Source: Chloroflexota bacterium | GTDB taxonomy: Bacteria > Chloroflexota > Anaerolineae > Anaerolineales > Villigracilaceae | DNA: 7,816 bases | Direction: 5' to 3' | Assembly (NCBI GenBank): GCA_021796155.1 | Contig: JAJYOO010000095.1 | Location: forward strand, 1 to 7,816 | Shown here: positions 1-4,764 of the stretch, piece by piece | Position numbering within the stretch: the stretch's first letter is position 1 | How the letters are laid out: the number at the start of each line of letters is the position of its first letter | The notes under the pieces: model-generated | Told to the model about the DNA's origin: nothing | Database searches by the model: none | The model's input: only the letters and a program-made list of their open reading frames with translations | Program-made: the position numbers and the translations under genes

Positions 1-114
1 TATAATCAGCACACTCAACTTGATCTGCACAATTAGAGGGTGGCTGTCTTCGGTCGGTGTTGCCATCAGGATCATGGCTCTCAGCCCGTATTCACCGCGT
101 TTTGAAAGTCTCAT
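1..114 (-). CDS. Rrf2-family transcriptional regulator, N-terminal fragment
   Basis: Reading from ATG at 114 to the left edge gives 38 residues with no stop. The start, MRLSKRGEYGLRAM, is the classic N-terminal helix of the Rrf2 family, small winged-helix repressors that often sense iron-sulfur clusters, nitric oxide or cysteine status. The family pattern continues to VQIK near residue 32, where a helix of the type xIAexxxIP should follow. Instead the frame reads LSVLII. Those last residues fall inside a 25-base stretch that is an inverted copy of 1464-1488, so the real gene probably ends at about base 19-25 and the rest is a foreign join. No Shine-Dalgarno sequence is visible before the ATG. 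A strong promoter and a dyad lie upstream. Family identity is fairly sure; the ligand cannot be told because the sensor part is missing. Confidence 0.8.
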   Translation of the reverse strand, partial: MRLSKRGEYGLRAMILMATPTEDSHPLIVQIKLSVLII

Positions 115-119
115 AGTTT

Positions 120-138
120 GTCTATTAGAATTATAGAC
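120..138. promoter_or_regulatory. 19-bp dyad, possible Rrf2 operator
   Basis: GTCTAT (120-125) and ATAGAC (133-138) form a perfect six-base inverted repeat around a seven-base AT-rich centre. The dyad lies just downstream of the predicted transcription start and ahead of the regulator's ATG. A bound repressor there would block its own transcription, and autorepression is common for Rrf2 regulators. The assignment is inference from position and symmetry; the motif was not matched to any known Rrf2 operator. Confidence 0.45.
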
Positions 139-149
139 TTTACATCTAC

Positions 150-178
150 AATATAGTTCAGCGATTGAATTTTGTCAA
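150..178 (-). promoter_or_regulatory. sigma-70-type promoter of the Rrf2-family gene
   Basis: On the minus strand TTGACA (178-173) is followed after exactly 17 bases by TATATT (155-150). This is a consensus -35 box and a near-consensus -10 box at the optimal spacing. Transcription would begin near 143, about 30 bases before the ATG at 114. The promoter starts just five bases past the stop codon of the YbaK-type gene, so the regulator can be transcribed independently of it. Confidence 0.75.
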
Positions 179-182
179 GCGG

Positions 183-650
183 TTAAATCAGTTGGACGAT
201 TTCTGCGGTATTCAAAGCGCGCTGTAAATCTGCGCTTTTGAGGATGATGCCTGTGTTGCGGACACCCGACCCGATGGAAATTTCATCTTCTTTCAGCACG
301 CTCGGGTCAATCAGGACTTTGAGCGGACGCACCAATCCAAACGGACTCACTGTCCCGATGCGATATCCTGTGACTTCCAACACTTCATCCTCGGTTGCCA
401 TTGTCAATCGAGATTGACTGAGATGCTGGCGCAGTTTCTTCCATGAGATTTGTGCTGGTCCCGCGACCAATGCCATAGTGAATTCGCCTTCGCCAATTCG
501 AAACAGGATGCTGCGGACAACTTGTTCGGGGCGCTGGCCGCGCTCGGACGCGGCTTGTTCCAGCGATGTGATTTGACCGGCATGGCGAAACACGCGATGC
601 GGGATTCGAAGTTTTTCTAAAGCAATGCTGACGGGAGGTTGATTTTCCAT
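183..650 (-). CDS. YbaK/ProX-family aminoacyl-tRNA deacylase
   Basis: A 155-residue single-domain protein of the YbaK/EbsC/ProX family, freestanding editing enzymes that hydrolyse mischarged tRNA such as Cys-tRNA(Pro) or Ala-tRNA(Pro). Family landmarks are an N-terminal [13 protein letters not shown] segment, VVRSILFR near 44-51, the GTVSPFGL turn (99-106), equivalent to the GxxSPxG loop, and [12 protein letters not shown] near 126-137. Length is normal. I chose ATG at 650: an earlier in-frame ATG at 689 lies inside a palindromic repeat and its extra residues look unlike the family. No clear Shine-Dalgarno precedes 650. The usual active-site lysine of the family (K46 in Haemophilus YbaK) is Arg46 here. 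The substrate cannot be told from the sequence. The gene ends 68 bases before the Rrf2 start, so the two may be co-transcribed. Confidence 0.85.
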   Translation of the reverse strand: MENQPPVSIALEKLRIPHRVFRHAGQITSLEQAASERGQRPEQVVRSILFRIGEGEFTMALVAGPAQISWKKLRQHLSQSRLTMATEDEVLEVTGYRIGTVSPFGLVRPLKVLIDPSVLKEDEISIGSGVRNTGIILKSADLQRALNTAEIVQLI

Positions 651-658
651 AACGTTTG

Positions 659-750
659 TGTCATTGCGAGCGCCGAGGGCGCGTGGCAATCTTAAGTAAC
701 CTTCAAACAGGAGATTGCCGCGTCATCGCTTCGCGGTTCCTCGCAACCCT
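659..750. repeat. Palindromic dispersed repeat between nth and the YbaK gene
   Basis: The left arm (659-692) begins TGTCATTGCGAG and ends GGCAATCT. The right arm (709-750) carries the reverse complement, from AGATTGCC to CTCGCAA, with an imperfect GC-rich middle in both arms and a spacer of about 16 bases. This TTGCGAG...GGCAATCT architecture is a type of intergenic repeat I recognise from many bacterial genomes. Transcribed leftward it would fold just after nth, and it ends eight bases before the YbaK start codon, so it may act as a weak terminator or affect initiation. There is no T-run typical of an intrinsic terminator. Confidence 0.7.
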
Positions 751-774
751 GAAAGGGCGCAGGGCGTTGACAAA

Positions 775-1446
775 CTAATATTTTGTCTTCGGCTCATAAT
801 CGCACCACCTGCGGACGGGGCACTTCGGACAATCAGGGATGCGCGCATGGCACACTTCGCGTCCCAAGCGAATCAGATTCAAATGCGCGGCGTAATAGGT
901 TTCCGGCGGAAACAATTTTTCAAGATACGGATGCGCTTGCTCGACGGTCATCTTCGTGGGGCGCAGACCGATTCGACCAGTCACGCGATAAATATGCGTA
1001 TCAACCGGAAACGCGGGGCGTCCGAGCGAGAAACATAAAACAATGGCCGCAGTCTTTGGACCGACGCCATTGAACTTCATTAGCCAAGAGCGCGCTTCTT
1101 CGAGCGGCAAATCTTTTAGAAAAGACAAATCCAGATTGCCGCGTTCCTTTGTGATCTCGCGTAATACATTTTGTATGCGTGGACCTTTTTGATTTGCCAA
1201 TCCTGACGGGCGAATTGCATTGACCACATCTCTTGTTTTTGCATCGCGCACAGCTTCCCAGGTTGGAAATTTAGCGCGCAAAGCATTGAAGGCGCGGTCG
1301 CGGTTTGTGTCGTTTGTGTTTTGCGAAAGGATTGTGGAAACTAATTCGTGGACTGGCGGCATGGGATTGCGCCAAACCGGTTCGCCAAAAACTTCTAAAA
1401 GTTTCTCGTGAATTTTTAGTGCGCGCTTTGAAAGGCCCTTTGCCAT
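775..1446 (-). CDS. nth: Endonuclease III (DNA glycosylase/AP lyase)
   Basis: A 223-residue HhH-GPD base-excision enzyme that removes oxidised pyrimidines and cleaves the abasic strand. The helix-hairpin-helix is at 125-139 (FNGVGPKTAAIV) with the Schiff-base lysine at Lys131. The catalytic aspartate is Asp149 in FPVDTHIYRVTGRIGL. The LSQNTND segment (40-46) corresponds to the usual LSxQTxD signature. A C-terminal 4Fe-4S loop has Cys199, 206, 209 and 215 with the exact C-X6-C-X2-C-X5-C spacing. Length is normal for the family, and everything needed for activity is present. ATG at 1446 overlaps the stop codon of the upstream gene by one base (TAATG), with AGCAGG as a plausible ribosome binding site, so translational coupling to that gene is likely. 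Related HhH glycosylases such as MutY are longer and lack this simple layout. Confidence 0.95.
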   Translation of the reverse strand: MAKGLSKRALKIHEKLLEVFGEPVWRNPMPPVHELVSTILSQNTNDTNRDRAFNALRAKFPTWEAVRDAKTRDVVNAIRPSGLANQKGPRIQNVLREITKERGNLDLSFLKDLPLEEARSWLMKFNGVGPKTAAIVLCFSLGRPAFPVDTHIYRVTGRIGLRPTKMTVEQAHPYLEKLFPPETYYAAHLNLIRLGREVCHARIPDCPKCPVRRWCDYEPKTKY

Positions 1447-2180
1447 TAATAACCTGCTGTTTTGATCAAGTTGAGTGTGCTGATTATAACTTCACGATGC
1501 TCGCTCAAAATGATCTCATTCATCATTTCAATTGTTTGGCGATAAAGATTGAGCGAAGCAATCCCGCGAGTTTTAAATGCGGGAATGTCTGCAGAACTTG
1601 TATCAGCACCGAGGGCAGGACGAAAGAATTTTGTCCACTTGCTGTTGAGACCAACGGAAGTTTGAATCAAATCGAAATAACGATTCTCGGTTTCGATCAA
1701 AATACCGCGTTGAACCGCAATTGCTTTGGCCATTCCAAATACCATGCCCAAGCTTGCATAAAGAACCTTAGATTCTTGTCCAAGAGATAATCCGCTGAGA
1801 ATTTTATATACTTCTTCTGCATAGCCTGACAATTCATTGGATGCGAACTGATTTGCAATAGGTTGAAGGGCAGCCCAATTAAATTCTAATGCCGCCTGTT
1901 TTAGTAATGAGATGGAACCGTCCGCATCATAAAGAATCGTGGCTTGACGGAGTCCAGGCACAGCCCAAATTGCATCCCATGGACGTGTGAGTTTTGCTTG
2001 TTCTTCTTCGATCTTATCGTAATGAATGCTAATGAGAAAATCTTGACACCTGTGCAGTTCGAGTAAGTCGATCAAACCGCCTGGCTTTTCAGCGACATAA
2101 AGCTGCAAATCCACATCGCTAAATTGTGCACCTTGGCCACGCGAAAAACTTCCCGCTATTGTGATACCGATAACTGTGAC
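1446..2180 (-). pseudogene. Nucleotidyltransferase-domain protein with broken 5' end
   Basis: The frame carries the hallmark of Pol-beta-like nucleotidyltransferases (KNTase/aminoglycoside adenylyltransferase type): VIGITIAGSFSRGQG followed by FSDVDLQL, with the GS and the paired metal-binding aspartates, encoded at about 2174-2103. About 220 further residues make a helical C-terminal part. No ATG, GTG or TTG exists upstream of that signature within the open frame: a TAA at 2183-2181 closes it. The first usable start is GTG at 2114, which lies inside the signature and would remove GS and the first Asp. Beyond the TAA the same frame continues to an ATG at 2234, but those codons partly fall in a 22-base repeat. 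The N-terminus has therefore been mutated or displaced, or the base call is wrong; a CAA-to-TAA change would explain it. The substrate is unknown. The 3' end overlaps nth by one base. Confidence 0.65.
1464..1488 (-). repeat. 25-bp partner of the inverted copy at window bases 1-25
   Basis: Bases 1464-1488, coding for the last residues of the nucleotidyltransferase-domain protein (IISTLNLI), are the exact reverse complement of bases 1-25, 25 of 25. The match stops at 1464: the sequences on the other side differ. The left copy runs off the window, so its true length is unknown. Confidence 0.9.
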
Positions 2181-2203
2181 TTAACCCATAACATTGCCAA
2201 GCT

Positions 2204-2543
2204 TGGAAGCATAAGTCTGCCGTTCATTACTCATGAAGATGATGCGCGAGCAACCAAAAAGAGACGACCATGGAACCACAAGTTTGCCGAAAGCAGATTC
2301 TGGAAGCATAATCTTGCCGAAAAAACATCTGCCCTTTGATCTCAAAAATGAACTATCCATGCCCTCCAGCATCACTTTTCGGGTACCTGCTTCTGATTAT
2401 CGCTTGAATCAGAACGCGATATGTTGTGCAGCCCCTTGTTGCATGGGTTTGTTCGATCAAAGGATAAGGCGTAGTACATTGTGCCGATTCGAAATTATGC
2501 TCTTTGGAAGCATAAGTCTGCCCAAGCGGCAGGCTTATGCTTC
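2204..2543. repeat. Five copies of a 22-nt repeat with a terminal hairpin
   Basis: The unit resembles TGGAAGCATAAGTCTGCC. Direct copies start at 2204, 2271, 2301 and 2505. The copies at 2204 and 2505 share 18 identical bases; 2271 and 2301 are diverged and share TTGCCGAAA at their ends. A fifth copy is inverted at 2528-2543. The last direct and the inverted copy form a hairpin (2507-2522 with 2528-2543, 15 of 16 paired, loop CAAGC). The first copy overlaps the frame that leads into the nucleotidyltransferase gene. The function is unknown; dispersed repeat debris or a nested mobile palindrome fits best. Confidence 0.7.
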
Positions 2544-2618
2544 AAGTTACAATAACGTTGGGTGTTTTAAGTTCGGCGACCAAGGATGACAGGAAGGATT
2601 CTGGAAGTGTGACAGCCA
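2235..2618. other. 384-base intergenic stretch without a credible gene
   Basis: Open frames exist on both strands here (for example 2233-2589 plus and 2181-2375 minus), but their peptides only echo the 22-base repeat, for instance SISLP and GKIMLP motifs, and resemble no protein I know. Besides the repeat copies there is a perfect eight-base inverted repeat TTCTGATT/AATCAGAA at 2391-2398 and 2407-2414. I see no tRNA, no T-tailed terminator and no convincing promoter. Confidence 0.6.
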
Positions 2619-3692
2619 TTAATTATTTTGAAGCTTGAACACTGGTCTTGACTCACCAACTATAATGTCACGATGATTCTTGACGGGTAGAGTTGGACCA
2701 AACGCGGCGAGTTGTTTCAATTGCGGATCGTTCAGTGCGCCTAGTTGACGCAGGATTTCCAACGCCACTGCCGGGCGGACGCGCGGGGCAGATTTGAGTT
2801 GATCATTCATGCGCCCGGCGTCTCCATCCATCACTTTTAAAGCAATGCCGATGCCGCGTGTTTCTCTGCTGATTGCGCTGGGCAAAAGTCCGATGGCTTG
2901 GAATCCTTCCGCGCCACGCTTCGTCAGGATTTTCCCGTTTCCAACTCTCATCAACTCGCAATCGAACTCGCCGAATCCGCTGACCATTTCGGAATGAGCC
3001 ATCATGGCCGAAGTAATTTTTCGGCACGCGTCTGCACGCGCTTTGGGAAGAGATTCCGGGTCACATAAACGGGCAAAGCCCAGAGCGGCGTTCCGAAGCG
3101 GTAATGCAAAGTTTGGCGCGGAACAGCCATCGGTGCCGAGTTCCACTTTGTCGCGTTCGATCCCGCACATCTTGGCGAAGGTCGTCAAAATATCCTGCTG
3201 AATCGGATGATCGCGTTCGAGATACGTTTCAAGCGGCAGCCCACGCATCTTGGCATGAGCCAGCATGGCAGTGTGTTTGCCGGAACAGTTGTTGAAGTTG
3301 GCTGTGGGTGTAATGTTTTCGATGATGACTTTCTTTAACATTTCTGGGTCGCCAGGCAGATGTGCTCCGCATTGCAGGTCACTTTCATGAATGCCGATTT
3401 TTTCCTGCAAGGCTTTTACGGCGTCAAGATGCATCTGCGCGGTTTCGTGCGATGCACACGATAACGCAAGTTCTTTTGGCGTAAAACCAAAATGTTCCAC
3501 GCCACCGCGTTCAACGAATGGCAAAGCCTGAAACGGTTTGGCCGAAGAGCGTAAAAAGGCGACCGTTTGCGGGTCGCCATAGGAATATAAAAGTTGGCCG
3601 TAAGAGTCCACCACCGCGATCGCGCCGTAATGAATCGATTCGACAATATTACCGCGTGTGACTTCGAAGAGTCGTTGAAAAGGTTCAGTCAT
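2619..3692 (-). CDS. L-asparaginase, Rhizobium etli (ReAII) type
   Basis: A 357-residue member of the Asparaginase_II family (PF06089), thermolabile Rhizobium-type enzymes unrelated to E. coli AnsA/AnsB, which hydrolyse L-asparagine to aspartate and ammonia in the cytoplasm. From memory of the ReAII structure, the catalytic Ser48-x-x-Lys51, Ser80, the zinc site Cys135/Lys138/Cys189 and Lys263 have counterparts here: Ser49/Lys52 (RSSAKPFQALP), Ser81 (SCASHE), Cys136/Lys139 (NNCSGKH), Cys190 (DGCSAPN) and Lys258 (LTKRGAEGF). Nearly all are offset by one, so the protein looks complete and active. No signal peptide is present. ATG at 3692 has AGGTG about eight bases upstream as ribosome binding site, and VTRGNIVES matches the family's N-terminus. 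Neighbours do not point to a pathway; an independent nutritional role is likely. Confidence 0.92.
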   Translation of the reverse strand: MTEPFQRLFEVTRGNIVESIHYGAIAVVDSYGQLLYSYGDPQTVAFLRSSAKPFQALPFVERGGVEHFGFTPKELALSCASHETAQMHLDAVKALQEKIGIHESDLQCGAHLPGDPEMLKKVIIENITPTANFNNCSGKHTAMLAHAKMRGLPLETYLERDHPIQQDILTTFAKMCGIERDKVELGTDGCSAPNFALPLRNAALGFARLCDPESLPKARADACRKITSAMMAHSEMVSGFGEFDCELMRVGNGKILTKRGAEGFQAIGLLPSAISRETRGIGIALKVMDGDAGRMNDQLKSAPRVRPAVALEILRQLGALNDPQLKQLAAFGPTLPVKNHRDIIVGESRPVFKLQNN

Positions 3693-3716
3693 TGAATATC
3701 ACCTGTTAAAGATTCA

Positions 3717-3802
3717 TCCATAGATTTCGCAGATTACACAGATTCAAAGAATTTAAAATCTGCGAAATACTCTTCAAGTACGATGTCTGTGTAGTCTGTG
3801 GA
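3717..3802. repeat. Inverted-repeat element upstream of the asparaginase gene
   Basis: ATTTCGCAGATT (3724-3735) and AATCTGCGAAAT (3757-3768) are perfect 12-base inverted repeats. A second, looser pair is CAGATTACACAGATT (3730-3744) against TGTCTGTGTAGTCTG (3784-3798). TCCA at 3717 and TGGA at 3799-3802 bound the element. Repeats of this CGCAGATTACACAGATT style are common intergenic elements in many bacteria. It fills almost the whole gap between the asparaginase start and the MBL-fold stop. A weak promoter-like pair TTGAAG-16-TAAATT (3777-3772 and 3755-3750, minus strand) lies within it and could serve the asparaginase gene. Confidence 0.65.
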
Positions 3803-4657
3803 TTATTCTTCTGCTGCATTGCCCAAATGGTAATGACGCGTGTAATAATGCCGCAGTCCGTAGCGCAGACGCTGGATATATTGCTTGTGTTTCGCCGCTG
3901 AAGATTTGAATGTGCTAAGCGATGGTTCGATCAATTTTTCGGTTGCATCCGGCGACGTACCGCGCGCAGACATCTTTTCCAGTTTGTCATGAATCTGCTT
4001 GATCAATTCGGCTTGTGCTTTGATAAGCGCGGTCGAGACGGTCCCGCCGCGACCGCTGATAAATGTGTAACCGCGATAGTCCGAACCCATCAAAACGTCG
4101 AGCGATTCAAGCCATGCTGGAAGGTCGGCGTGCGCCAAAAAGGGAGGTTGATTCTTCAGGACGAGGTCGCCGATGAAAGCAACTTTTTGGCTTGGAATAA
4201 CAACCCACATCGCACCCGATGCCGGGCCGGGATGATGTTCCAAAATCACCGGCTCTTCATCCCAATGAAGGAACATTCGATCTGTGAACGAAATTTCCGG
4301 CGGCGCCCATCGCACTGTGCCAAGTCCGGGAATGGTTTCCCAGTCCGCGCCGGTTTCCGTTCCTTGCGCTTTGAATGTGGTCGGGCGCGAACGAAAGACT
4401 TGCGCGGTTTTGTCCTGCGCGATGACGGTGCAATCCATCGAACGTGCGCCAAGCGTCCGGTCGGGATGTGCATCGAGGTTGATGAGGACGCGTTCCGGTC
4501 CGCTGCTGAAGCTCATCAGCGCGGCGCGCCACGAACGGCTGTCCTCCGGCGACGGCGGCGCGTCGACTTGGATCAGTCCGCGCGGCTCCTGTATCACGCC
4601 CAGCGTCACGCCGAGATAATGGTCTTCGATATAAACATTGTCTGCAATTGACTGCAT
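3803..4657 (-). CDS. MBL-fold protein with degenerate metal site
   Basis: A 284-residue protein with the overall order of a metallo-beta-lactamase-fold hydrolase: an N-terminal strand pair (NVYIEDHYLGVTLGVI, GLIQVDAPPS), a strand-loop at 57-71 (VLINLDAHPDRTLGA), HHPGPASGAM (141-150), VAFIGDLV (159-166) and FISGRGG (199-205), then a helical C-terminal tail. The normal HxHxDH motif reads Asp62-Ala-His64-Pro-Asp66-Arg67, so only the second His and the Asp remain. The PGH histidine is Pro145 and the last histidine is Arg203; Asp164 is kept. A standard dinuclear zinc centre is therefore not possible, suggesting a changed or non-catalytic role. The start is well supported by GAGGAG about six bases before the ATG. 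No signal peptide is seen. The fold call rests on motif order and is fairly sure; the function is unknown. Confidence 0.75.
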   Translation of the reverse strand: MQSIADNVYIEDHYLGVTLGVIQEPRGLIQVDAPPSPEDSRSWRAALMSFSSGPERVLINLDAHPDRTLGARSMDCTVIAQDKTAQVFRSRPTTFKAQGTETGADWETIPGLGTVRWAPPEISFTDRMFLHWDEEPVILEHHPGPASGAMWVVIPSQKVAFIGDLVLKNQPPFLAHADLPAWLESLDVLMGSDYRGYTFISGRGGTVSTALIKAQAELIKQIHDKLEKMSARGTSPDATEKLIEPSLSTFKSSAAKHKQYIQRLRYGLRHYYTRHYHLGNAAEE

Positions 4658-4680
4658 GAAAACTCCTCAGCCCTCGCCTG

Positions 4681-4732
4681 CCTCCCCATTTTCTGTCTGT
4701 GAAAGAAAATGGGGGAGGTGTCCCGTAGGGAC
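4681..4732. repeat. Strong hairpin plus small palindrome between kinase and MBL-fold genes
   Basis: CCTCCCCATTTTCT (4681-4694) pairs with AGAAAATGGGGGAGG (4704-4718), a 14-bp stem with one extra G and a nine-base loop. Directly beside it GTCCCGTAGGGAC (4720-4732) is a perfect 13-base palindrome. Neither strand has a T-run after the stem, so it is not a classical intrinsic terminator. It could still fold in RNA after the kinase gene, and it resembles a REP-type intergenic element. Confidence 0.55.
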
Positions 4733-4764
4733 GGAAGGGGTATTGATGATTATTTTACCCTCAT

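Noticed and set aside
2181..2183. Recoding of TAA as a sense codon
   Set aside because: Other genes in the window use TAA as a normal stop (asparaginase, MBL-fold), so mutation, repeat insertion or a base error explains it better.
2181..2375. 64-residue minus-strand open frame upstream of the nucleotidyltransferase gene
   Set aside because: It is in frame with that gene but consists of repeat-derived peptide (FGKIMLP, FGKLVVP). At most its last residues belonged to the original N-terminus.
2204..2543. CRISPR array
   Set aside because: Repeat units are imperfect, spacings are irregular (67, 30, about 204), one copy is inverted, and no cas gene is present.
2233..2589. 118-residue plus-strand open frame in the intergenic stretch
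   Set aside because: Its peptide is largely a translation of the 22-base repeat copies (repeated SLPK and SISLP pieces), with no family features and no ribosome binding site, and it ends just short of the asparaginase stop.
3989..4651. 220-residue plus-strand open frame opposite the MBL-fold gene
   Set aside because: It is antisense to a gene with recognisable fold motifs and a good ribosome binding site, and its own peptide is rich in Arg and Cys with no domain pattern.
4681..4718. Intrinsic terminator of the kinase gene
   Set aside because: The stem is strong but no T-run follows on either strand, so I list it as a repeat/hairpin only.
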